This document shows, in pieces, positions 1-5,337 of a DNA stretch of 8,715 bases. A model generated the notes under the pieces. The model was given only the letters and a program-made list of their open reading frames with translations, had not been told where the DNA came from and made no database searches. The stretch covers positions 1 to 8,715 of the forward strand of contig SXYT01000021.1 of the NCBI GenBank assembly GCA_005788205.1. The letters run 5' to 3'. The translations under genes were made by a program, and so were the position numbers. Source of the stretch: Actinomycetota bacterium. Its GTDB lineage: Bacteria; Actinomycetota; Acidimicrobiia; Acidimicrobiales; Ilumatobacteraceae. The first letter of the stretch is position 1. Every line of letters starts with the position of its first letter.

Positions 1-509
1 CCGGGGAAGTCCTCCTCGCCCCGGAACCAGCCACGTGAGTTGTCGTAGTGCGTGTGGCCCCGGCCGTAGGACGGCGCACCCAGCCACGACTCGTCGGGCC
101 GGGTGAACCATGCGTCACTCTCGTGCCCTCGCTCGTAGGTCCACGCCGTGAAGTCGGTGTGGTAGTTCTCGCCGCCCACCTCGAAGAGATGCGGGTGGTC
201 GGTGACGAGCTGGGTGATGACACCTGCCTCGCGCAGTGACGCAGTGATCGGCTTCTCCCAGAGTTCGATCGAGCCCCAGGGCTTCCACAGGAAGTCCCAT
301 GCACCGACGAGCAGGTCGTGGCGCGCGGGGATGCACGGCAGCGAGCCGGTGTGGTGGTTCGTGAAGCGCACGCTGCGCGCGGCGAGACGGTCGAGATTCG
401 GGGTGTCGAAGTCGGTCCCGCCGTACGCACCGATCTCGTGGCGGTTCAGGCTGTCGAGCAGCAGAACGACAACGTTGCGCGGCAGGGCCGCGTTCACCCC
501 TGCGTTCAC
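1..509 (-). CDS. Sulfatase family hydrolase, N-terminal part (runs off window)
   Basis: This is the first 169 residues of a type I sulfatase; the 3' end lies beyond position 1. Members hydrolyse sulfate esters using a formylglycine made from a Cys or Ser in a C/S-x-P-x-R motif. Seen here: a metal-ligand strand with LLLDSLNR (D19), a following AYGG, and CIPAR at residues 59-63 (C59 as the formylglycine precursor, R63). The second Asp of the usual DD metal pair is Ser. I see no signal peptide, so it looks cytoplasmic. The chosen start is the GTG at 509-507, which overlaps the stop of the upstream hydrolase by four bases (GTGA), implying translational coupling; another GTG four codons later is possible. 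The substrate cannot be told; phosphonate monoester hydrolases and other alkaline-phosphatase-fold enzymes are alternatives. Confidence 0.85.
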   Translation of the reverse strand, partial: MNAGVNAALPRNVVVLLLDSLNRHEIGAYGGTDFDTPNLDRLAARSVRFTNHHTGSLPCIPARHDLLVGAWDFLWKPWGSIELWEKPITASLREAGVITQLVTDHPHLFEVGGENYHTDFTAWTYERGHESDAWFTRPDESWLGAPSYGRGHTHYDNSRGWFRGEEDFP

Positions 510-1219
510 TCCGTGGCCTCCCCGAGCGCGAACACGGTGTCGCACCATGCATTCACTTCCTCGCGCATGACGTCGTGGCTCTTCGCAAGGAGGTGCCCGT
601 CACCCGGCATGATGCGCAGCTCGCCCGACCCCGCGATCGCGCGGACCACCTCGCTCGCCTCCACGGGCAGGATCTCGTCGCGGTCGCCGTGGAACATGAG
701 GAGCGGCCTGCCGTCGAGGCCGCCGGCCACCTCGCACCCTGCTGACTGTGTGGCGAACGTGACGACGCCCGTGACCATCGCGGACAGCCCCACCGCGACG
801 CGCACTGCCACGGCGCCGCCGAAGCTGTGCCCCATCAGGATCACCCGGTCGCATCCCGTCCCGACCATCATCTGCACCGCCGCCGCGGCATCCACGCAGC
901 AGGCGTCCATGTCGTTCGGCTTGCGCCAGCTGATACGCATCGCCGGGACGCCCCTGGCAGAGAGATCCTCACCCAACTGGTTGTAGAGGGCGTCACCGGG
1001 GCCCATCAAGCCGCCCATGGCGCCGCCCATCATCACGACACCCACGTCACGCGCCCCCCCGACCGGTTCGTGCCACAGAATCCCGAGCAGGCCGCGCATG
1101 GTGTACATCTCGATGTGGCGCAGGCCGGGGGCGAGCATCGCCTGCTGGCTGGCCATGATCCCCAGCACGTCGAGCGGGGTCTGCATGTCACCGCCCTGCT
1201 GGTCCTCCCCCGCCGCCAT
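506..1219 (-). CDS. Alpha/beta hydrolase
   Basis: A 237-residue alpha/beta-hydrolase-fold protein of the small serine hydrolase type. The nucleophile elbow GHSFGG carries S132, the acid is probably D181 in HGDRDEILP, and the base is H209 in PGDGHLL, so the triad looks complete. A Met/Gly-rich stretch at residues 61-73 occupies the usual oxyanion-loop region. No signal peptide or membrane segment is evident. The gene is first in a leftward pair with the sulfatase, whose GTG overlaps its stop, so the two may act on one substrate, for example an ester and a sulfate group; that is inference. The start at 1219 lies six bases after a TAGGGT box on this strand and no Shine-Dalgarno is visible; ATG at residue 12 is an alternative. 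The substrate is unknown. Confidence 0.85.
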   Translation of the reverse strand: MAAGEDQQGGDMQTPLDVLGIMASQQAMLAPGLRHIEMYTMRGLLGILWHEPVGGARDVGVVMMGGAMGGLMGPGDALYNQLGEDLSARGVPAMRISWRKPNDMDACCVDAAAAVQMMVGTGCDRVILMGHSFGGAVAVRVAVGLSAMVTGVVTFATQSAGCEVAGGLDGRPLLMFHGDRDEILPVEASEVVRAIAGSGELRIMPGDGHLLAKSHDVMREEVNAWCDTVFALGEATE

Positions 1220-1224
1220 GCAGT

Positions 1225-1230
1225 TACCCT
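1225..1230 (+). promoter_or_regulatory. Putative -10 box for MarR-family gene
   Basis: TACCCT followed by eight bases and the ATG at 1239. There is no Shine-Dalgarno in the gap, so a leaderless or nearly leaderless transcript is likely. The box sits in the imperfect dyad GTTACCCTAGTGAC (1223-1236), which could be an operator for the MarR-family product, though the dyad matches at only 8 of 14 positions. Confidence 0.4.
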
Positions 1231-1231
1231 A
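1226..1231 (-). promoter_or_regulatory. Putative -10 box for hydrolase-sulfatase unit
   Basis: On the minus strand TAGGGT is followed by AACTGC and then the ATG at 1219. The box fits actinobacterial TANNNT -10 elements, and the six-base gap places transcription start at or near the start codon, suggesting a leaderless mRNA. No clear -35 is visible. It overlaps the -10 box of the divergent regulator gene by five bases. Confidence 0.5.
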
Positions 1232-1238
1232 GTGACGC

Positions 1239-1748
1239 ATGCGCGAAGTGAAGAAGCCGATCGACCCGAGCGTCGAGTCCGACCGTGATCTTGCCACGCG
1301 CATCGCGTTCGCGTGGCGCGAGCTGCGGCGCGGAGCCGCCAACAACGCGGTGCGCGAGATCATCTTCGAGGGCGACGACTACTCGATCGAGCCCGGCCAG
1401 TTCGACACCCTCGAGCAGCTGGTCCTCCACGGGTCCATCAGCATGGGCAACCTCGCCGATGCGCTCCGCGTGGACCCCAGCACCGCCACCCGCGCCATCC
1501 AGCGGCTCATCAAGGACGGGCTCGCGGAGAAGGTCTCCCATGACGGCGACGGCCGCGTCGTGTTCGTGGCACCGAGCGAGCGCGGGCACATGATCCACAC
1601 CCATGTCATTGACCAACGGCGCAACCTCGTGTTCGCCATCGTCGAGCAGTTCGAACCCGAGGAGCGCGAGATGATCGCTGCCTCGCTCGAGCGTTTCAGC
1701 AGGGCGCTCGACATCGCCGTTGCGGACCTCTCGCAACAGAAGCGGTAG
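1239..1748 (+). CDS. MarR-family winged-helix transcriptional regulator
   Basis: A 169-residue regulator with MarR architecture: N-terminal helices (about 14-45), a winged helix-turn-helix (about 57-112) and C-terminal dimerisation helices (about 118-165). In the DNA-binding part, SMGNLADALRV (69-78 region) is the first HTH helix, DPSTATRAIQRLI (79-91) the recognition helix, and the wing is around SHDGDGRVVFV (100-110). MarR proteins bind palindromes as dimers and usually repress their own or divergent genes, often releasing with small ligands. It diverges from the hydrolase-sulfatase pair across 19 bases and sits 12 bases upstream of the sigma factor gene, so it could control both sides. Only one or two acidic/thiol candidates are present and no Cys, so a Cys-based redox switch within this protein is unlikely. 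The ligand is unknown. Confidence 0.85.
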   Translation: MREVKKPIDPSVESDRDLATRIAFAWRELRRGAANNAVREIIFEGDDYSIEPGQFDTLEQLVLHGSISMGNLADALRVDPSTATRAIQRLIKDGLAEKVSHDGDGRVVFVAPSERGHMIHTHVIDQRRNLVFAIVEQFEPEEREMIAASLERFSRALDIAVADLSQQKR

Positions 1749-1760
1749 CAGGTCCCCGTC

Positions 1761-2345
1761 ATGGCATCACGGGAGACGTTTCCAAAGGACGCGATGGAGC
1801 ATGCACCGCAGCTCTACGCTCACGCGGTCCGCCTGACCCGCAACAGAGCCGACGCAGAGGACCTGGTGCAGGAGACGTACCTGAAGGCATGGCGCGCTTT
1901 CGACAGCTACCAGGACGGCACGAACCTGCGTGCGTGGCTCTTCCGCATCATGACGAACACGTACATCAACAAGTACAACGCCAAGCAGCGGCGCCCCGAC
2001 GAGGTCGAACTGGACGAGGTGGAGGAGCTCTACCTCTTCCGGCGCCTGGGCACGATCGACCAGTCGCGCATCAACCCCTCAGCCGAGGACCAGATGATGG
2101 AACTCTTCACCGACGACGAAGTGAAGGCCGCCATCGAAGAGCTGCCCGAGGCCTTCCGCATGCCGGTCCTGCTCTCGGATGTGGACGGCTTCTCCTACAA
2201 GGAGATCGCCGAAATGCTGGACATCCCCATCGGGACCGTCATGTCCCGCCTGCACCGGGGAAGAAAAGCCATGCAGAAGAGGTTGTACGAGTTTGCAAGG
2301 GAGCGGGGACTCGTGGACGAGTCCCTCGTCAAGGAATCAGACTGA
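1761..2345 (+). CDS. sigH: ECF RNA polymerase sigma factor, SigH/SigR type
   Basis: A 194-residue group 4 sigma factor with only regions 2 and 4. Region 2 spans about residues 14-80, with the DAEDLVQETYLKAWRAF core (31-47) and the promoter-melting/-10 segment NLRAWLFRIMTNTYINKY (55-72). Region 4 spans about 120-178, with a helix-turn-helix at FSYKEIAEMLDIPIGTVMSR (144-163). The 40-residue acidic linker and the paired downstream zinc anti-sigma gene match the SigR/SigH thiol-stress group (known from Streptomyces and mycobacteria), which recognises promoters of GGAAT-N18-GTT type. The gene starts 12 bases after the MarR-family gene and its stop is nine bases before the anti-sigma gene, so all three are likely co-transcribed. 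No GGAAT-type promoter was seen just upstream, so autoregulation is not evident. The symbol is by family similarity, not proven orthology. Confidence 0.9.
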   Translation: MASRETFPKDAMEHAPQLYAHAVRLTRNRADAEDLVQETYLKAWRAFDSYQDGTNLRAWLFRIMTNTYINKYNAKQRRPDEVELDEVEELYLFRRLGTIDQSRINPSAEDQMMELFTDDEVKAAIEELPEAFRMPVLLSDVDGFSYKEIAEMLDIPIGTVMSRLHRGRKAMQKRLYEFARERGLVDESLVKESD

Positions 2346-2354
2346 CGGGGAAGG

Positions 2355-2606
2355 ATGGGCACAGAGATGGCCATGGACTGCCGCGGGACACTCGATGAGC
2401 TCGAGCGCTTCCTCGACCAAGAACTGCCCCAGGACAAGGTGACCGAAGTGATGGGGCACCTCCGTACGTGCCCGGACTGCCAGGACACTTTCGACTTCCA
2501 CGGAGGACTCAAACGAATCGTGAGCATGAAGGCCCGGGCAGAGGAAATACCGGGGAGCCTCATCACGAAAATCAAGGACTGTTTCGGCCCTGACTGGGTC
2601 GACTGA
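2355..2606 (+). CDS. rsrA: Zinc-binding redox anti-sigma factor, RsrA type
   Basis: An 83-residue ZAS-domain anti-sigma factor. H35-x3-C39-x2-C42 (in HLRTCPDCQ) plus C9 give the four zinc ligands seen in Streptomyces RsrA. The spacing of 26 between C9 and H35 equals that between RsrA C11 and H37 as I recall it. In RsrA, oxidation forms a disulfide from the first Cys to one of the CxxC pair, zinc is lost and the sigma factor is freed; by similarity this protein would hold the adjacent sigma factor inactive under reducing conditions. One extra Cys (C76) sits near the C-terminus. The start is uncertain: GGGGAAGG (2347-2354) abuts the ATG at 2355 and would suit the ATG at residue 5 (2367) about as well. 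It closes the marR-sigma-anti-sigma unit. Confidence 0.88.
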   Translation: MGTEMAMDCRGTLDELERFLDQELPQDKVTEVMGHLRTCPDCQDTFDFHGGLKRIVSMKARAEEIPGSLITKIKDCFGPDWVD

Positions 2607-2607
2607 C

Positions 2608-2613
2608 TAGCCT
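2608..2613 (+). promoter_or_regulatory. Putative -10 box for small membrane protein gene
   Basis: TAGCCT followed by seven bases (TTCCCCC) and the ATG at 2621. The pyrimidine gap cannot serve as a Shine-Dalgarno, so leaderless expression is the likely mode. The box starts two bases after the anti-sigma stop codon, so any -35 lies inside the anti-sigma gene. Confidence 0.45.
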
Positions 2614-2620
2614 TTCCCCC

Positions 2621-2773
2621 ATGATCTCCGCAGTTGTCTGGCATTTCTGGCTCGGTCTCGTGCTGCTCCTCGCCTCCGCAGGGTTGATCGTGCAGACCAT
2701 CGTCGGGTACGTCGTCAAGGTCACCGCCACGAAGTACCCCGACCGTCACCAGCGCAAGGCCGCGCGCAAATAG
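2621..2773 (+). CDS. Small single-span membrane protein, 50 residues
   Basis: A 50-residue ORF, unrecognised. It begins MISAVVWHFWLGLVLLLASA, and residues about 4-32 form one hydrophobic segment that can span the membrane once. The C-terminus is strongly basic (KYPDRHQRKAARK, residues 38-50), which by the positive-inside rule would be cytoplasmic with the N-terminus outside. It has its own -10-like TAGCCT seven bases before the ATG and no Shine-Dalgarno. The ORF exactly fills the space between the anti-sigma gene (15 bases away) and tilS (27 bases away), and shows the clean third-position G/C preference of its neighbours. These points favour a real gene. It could be a sigma-regulon membrane component or an unrelated housekeeping small protein; no function is assigned. 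Confidence 0.65.
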   Translation: MISAVVWHFWLGLVLLLASAGLIVQTIVGYVVKVTATKYPDRHQRKAARK

Positions 2774-2800
2774 CGCACGCGCCGGCCACCCGGCAGCACC

Positions 2801-3685
2801 ATGGACCGCGATCCGACACGGTCAGCCCTCGTCGCCGGGTTGCTCGCCCGTTGCACTTTCCCCGATCCCGGGACCGACGTGTCGTGCGCCGTGTCCGGGG
2901 GTCCGGACTCGATGGCACTGCTGGTGCTCGCCGCCACCCATGGCCTGCGCGTGACCGCCGTCCACGTGGACCACTCGATCAGGCCCGGTTCCGCCGGTGA
3001 CGCCGCTCTCATTGCCCCGGTCGCCGCGGGCGTCTGCGCCACACTCGTCACACACACGGTCACGGTCGAGTCCGGCCCGAACCTCGAGGCCCGCGCGCGC
3101 ACGGCCAGGTACGCAGTGCTTCCTGATGGAGCAATGACCGGACACACCGCGGACGACCAGGCCGAGACCGTCCTCATCAATCTCCTCCGCGGCTCGGGCT
3201 CCGCGGGTCTTGCCGCCATGGAACCGGGCCCGCGCCGGCCCCTCCTCGCGCTGCGTCGCGAGGAGACACACGCCCTTTGCCGAGAACTGGGCATCGTCAC
3301 GGTCACCGACGAGACGAACGATGATCCCGCCCACCAACGCAACCGCGTGCGCCACGAACTGATCCCGCTGCTCGCGTCGGTCTCGCGACGTGACCCCGTT
3401 CCTCTCCTCGTGCGCACGGCGGACGTGCTGCGCGACGACGATGCACTTCTCGACGAGCTTGCGTCGCACATCGACGTGACCGATGCAATCGCCCTGGCCG
3501 CGGCACCATTGCCGCTGGCCCGGAGAGCAGTGCGCATGTGGCTCGCGGATCCGTACCCGCCGGACCTCGCAACAGTCGAAAGGGTTCTCGAGGTCGCCCG
3601 AGGCAGGGTCCCGGGCTGCGACATCGGCGGCAACAGACAAATTCGACGCAGCAAACAGCAGATGAGCATCGTCAATCTGGGCTAA
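2801..3685 (+). CDS. tilS: tRNA(Ile)-lysidine synthetase
   Basis: A 294-residue N-type ATP pyrophosphatase that, in the TilS family, attaches lysine to C34 of the CAU-anticodon tRNA-Ile, so that it reads AUA and is charged with isoleucine. The PP-loop SGGPDS is at residues 32-37, followed by VDHSIRPGSAGDA (56-68), GHTADDQAETVLINLLRG (114-131) and the family segment QRNRVRHELIPLL (179-191). The protein is much shorter than the E. coli enzyme (about 430 residues) and lacks most of its C-terminal domains, as is common in actinobacteria; the end is a short beta-rich remnant. The ATG at 2801 has no clear Shine-Dalgarno. In many actinobacteria hpt and ftsH follow tilS; here a phosphatase-like gene follows instead. 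The enzyme is normally essential. Confidence 0.9.
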   Translation: MDRDPTRSALVAGLLARCTFPDPGTDVSCAVSGGPDSMALLVLAATHGLRVTAVHVDHSIRPGSAGDAALIAPVAAGVCATLVTHTVTVESGPNLEARARTARYAVLPDGAMTGHTADDQAETVLINLLRGSGSAGLAAMEPGPRRPLLALRREETHALCRELGIVTVTDETNDDPAHQRNRVRHELIPLLASVSRRDPVPLLVRTADVLRDDDALLDELASHIDVTDAIALAAAPLPLARRAVRMWLADPYPPDLATVERVLEVARGRVPGCDIGGNRQIRRSKQQMSIVNLG

Positions 3686-3700
3686 TTTCTCTGACGGCCC

Positions 3701-3718
3701 GTCCGCAGCGTTGCGGAC
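3701..3718 (+). terminator. Perfect 7-bp hairpin between tilS and next gene
   Basis: GTCCGCA (3701-3707), loop GCGT, then TGCGGAC (3712-3718). GCCC before and GGGC after could extend the stem with a bulge. There is no T-run after it, so it is not a classic intrinsic terminator. It could be a U-less terminator, an attenuator, an RNA processing site, or a DNA operator for the gene at 3749. Confidence 0.4.
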
Positions 3719-3736
3719 ACGCAGGGCCAGGACCTC

Positions 3737-3742
3737 GAGGAG
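3737..3742 (+). promoter_or_regulatory. Ribosome binding site for gene at 3749
   Basis: GAGGAG lies six bases before the ATG at 3749. This is a strong Shine-Dalgarno, unlike most other starts in this window, and it fixes the start of the phosphatase-like protein. Confidence 0.6.
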
Positions 3743-3748
3743 ACCCGG

Positions 3749-4258
3749 ATGCCACCGAAGTTGCGCGGAAAGTGGGCTCTCGGCATCACCCCCCGGAACT
3801 TCACCTGGGTCATCAAGGACAAACTGGCCATCTGCGAGCGGCCGGGGGGCTACGGCGAGAACCACCGCCGGGTGCGTCGCCAGGAGGAGATCATCTGGCT
3901 GCGGGAGAACCACTTCGACCTGATCATCTCCATCATCGCGGCACCCCACAACCTCCACGCCTACGAGGAACTGAACCTCCAATTCCGCCACCGTCCCCTG
4001 AGCGGTGCCGACGACCTCAACCACTTCCTCAAGCCCTTCTACCGCGAGCTGCACGACCTGATGAACGCGAACAGGAAGATCGTCCTGCACGCCGAGGAGG
4101 TCGGTGACAGGCTGCTCGGCATCGTCGGCGGCTACATCCGCTGGAGCGGCATGGTCGACGACCCCTCGCAGGCGATCATCATCACCGAGAGCATCGGCGG
4201 ACGCCAGCTGGACACTTGGGCGCGAGAGCTGATCCTGAACGTCCACGAGCTTCGTTGA
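3749..4258 (+). CDS. Dual-specificity-phosphatase-like protein lacking catalytic Cys
   Basis: A 169-residue protein that I align by eye to small bacterial dual-specificity phosphatases. The family landmarks appear in order: an N-terminal PRNFTWVI (15-22), a RPGGYG turn (31-36), a WLRENHFDLIISI strand region (50-62), the HRPLSGADD acid-loop region (81-89, candidate acids D88/D89), a helix before the P-loop, and IVLHAEEVGDR (111-121) where the signature HCX5R should be. H114 and R121 are kept, but the Cys position is A115, and the loop EEVGD is more acidic than usual. Such a protein cannot do Cys-based phosphatase chemistry; it could bind phospho-ligands or act as a scaffold (pseudophosphatase). 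It follows tilS by 63 bases that hold a hairpin and a strong ribosome site. Family assignment is by pattern only; a non-homologous fold remains possible. Confidence 0.65.
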   Translation: MPPKLRGKWALGITPRNFTWVIKDKLAICERPGGYGENHRRVRRQEEIIWLRENHFDLIISIIAAPHNLHAYEELNLQFRHRPLSGADDLNHFLKPFYRELHDLMNANRKIVLHAEEVGDRLLGIVGGYIRWSGMVDDPSQAIIITESIGGRQLDTWARELILNVHELR

Positions 4259-4262
4259 TGTG

Positions 4263-4321
4263 CGGCACACCCTGGCGCTGACTGGCTGACGCACGGCACA
4301 CCGTGGCACCGGTGGCCTGAC
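4263..4321 (+). repeat. Two-copy direct repeat with embedded palindromes
   Basis: Two 28-base copies (4263-4290 and 4294-4321), period 31, identical at 21 of 28 positions. Both begin CGGCACACC and end CTGAC or equivalent. The second copy contains the hairpin-like CACGG-CACA-CCGTG (4292-4305) and the perfect 8-base palindrome CACCGGTG (4307-4314). They fill the 100-base gap upstream of the TAGGTT box of the SDR gene. They could be tandem operator sites for that unit or a decayed duplication; the sequence does not decide. Confidence 0.5.
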
Positions 4322-4345
4322 CCGCAGACAGTGGCGCGCCGCGGT

Positions 4346-4351
4346 TAGGTT
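4346..4351 (+). promoter_or_regulatory. Putative -10 box for SDR-hydrolase-oxidoreductase unit
   Basis: TAGGTT followed by seven bases (GGGGCAC) and GTG at 4359. The geometry fits a leaderless transcript and argues for the GTG start rather than the in-frame TTG at 4350, which overlaps the box. No convincing -35 was seen. Confidence 0.5.
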
Positions 4352-4358
4352 GGGGCAC

Positions 4359-5330
4359 GTGAAAGGCCGGCGCGTACTCATCACGGGCATGGGCGGGGAA
4401 CTCGGTTCGCTCGTGGCCTCCATGACGGAGCGCACCGAGTGGGCCGGTGACATTCTCGGTTTCGACGTCGACCCGCCCCGCAGGAACCTCAAGCGGGCGA
4501 AATTCGTGCGCGTGTCGGCAACGGACACCGATCGGATGACCGAACTGGTCGCTGAATTCAACCCTCATGTCATCCTCCATGTCGGTGTGTGGGAGCCCCA
4601 CGCCCGCCTCGCCACCGACCAAGCCGAGGAGTGCACCGAATCGGTCGCGAAGGCCGTGTTCCAGGCTGCCCACCAGGCAACAGCCCTGGAGACCGCCGTC
4701 GTGCGCAGTGGGATCGAGATCTACGGCGCGGGCTCCTATTCGCCGGACATCGCCACTGAGGCCACCTCCATCGGTCCCACCACCACCTACGGGCGCATGT
4801 GCGCCGTGATCGAGCAGCAAGCAATGGAACTGCGTATCGCCAAGGGCGTGAACGTGTGCACGCTCCGCCTGGCTCCCGTGCTCGGCGCGCACGTGCCGAG
4901 CCCTCTCGGGCGCATCCTGCGCCTGCCGGTGGTGCCCTACCACGGCCTGCTCAACCCGATCTTCAGCGTCGTCGAGGACCACGACGCCGCGGTCGCGTTC
5001 CTGCAGGGCGCCGAGCGCGACGCGAACGGTGTCGTCAACATCGTGGCGAACGGTGCGATCAGCATGCTGCGCGCCATCACCACAGGGCGCCGCGTCCCGA
5101 TGCCGTCCGTCGGACCTGGTTGGTGGCTGGCGCGCAACGTCAGCGGACTTGCCGGCGCCCCCATACCCGACCATGTCGCCGAACTGCTGGAGAGGGGCCG
5201 CCTGGCAGCCAGCAACGAGGCGGCGCACCTGCTCAGGTTCGCGCCGGCACACAGCACCACACAGGTCATCGAGCGTCTCTACCGATGGCCGAGCGTCGAG
5301 CGGATCCCCGCGCGCCGCCAGGTGGCATAG
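4359..5330 (+). CDS. NAD(P)-dependent epimerase/dehydratase-like extended SDR
   Basis: A 323-residue Rossmann protein of the extended SDR type. The nucleotide-binding motif is GMGGELG (10-16), acidic D36 after strand 2 (GFDVD) suggests NAD rather than NADP, and VVRSGIEIYG (114-123) is the usual strand with the catalytic Ser/Thr region. The active-site motif is degraded: Y144 is present in TTTYGRMCAVIE, but the position of the essential Lys (Y+4) is C148. So this may be an atypical SDR that binds the dinucleotide without classic epimerase or dehydratase chemistry, or it may use another base. It heads a three-gene unit; the next gene starts seven bases after its stop. I chose GTG 4359 because it follows a TAGGTT box by seven bases and puts the Rossmann motif at the normal N-terminal distance. 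Confidence 0.82.
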   Translation: MKGRRVLITGMGGELGSLVASMTERTEWAGDILGFDVDPPRRNLKRAKFVRVSATDTDRMTELVAEFNPHVILHVGVWEPHARLATDQAEECTESVAKAVFQAAHQATALETAVVRSGIEIYGAGSYSPDIATEATSIGPTTTYGRMCAVIEQQAMELRIAKGVNVCTLRLAPVLGAHVPSPLGRILRLPVVPYHGLLNPIFSVVEDHDAAVAFLQGAERDANGVVNIVANGAISMLRAITTGRRVPMPSVGPGWWLARNVSGLAGAPIPDHVAELLERGRLAASNEAAHLLRFAPAHSTTQVIERLYRWPSVERIPARRQVA

Positions 5331-5337
5331 GGCCGCC

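Noticed and set aside
4350..4358. TTG start at 4350 for the SDR gene
   Set aside because: It overlaps the -10-like TAGGTT box and adds three residues before the Rossmann strand; GTG 4359 sits at the expected distance from the box.
2822..4561. 579-codon open frame on the minus strand across tilS, the phosphatase-like gene and the SDR start
   Set aside because: It spans three plus-strand genes with clear family motifs and an intergenic gap, has low-complexity V/A/R/D-rich composition and no recognisable domain; it is a shadow of GC-rich coding on the other strand.
5029..5337. N-terminal extension of the second alpha/beta hydrolase
   Set aside because: The extra 103 codons overlap the SDR gene in another frame and are Ser/Arg-rich; the fold begins right after the ATG at 5338.
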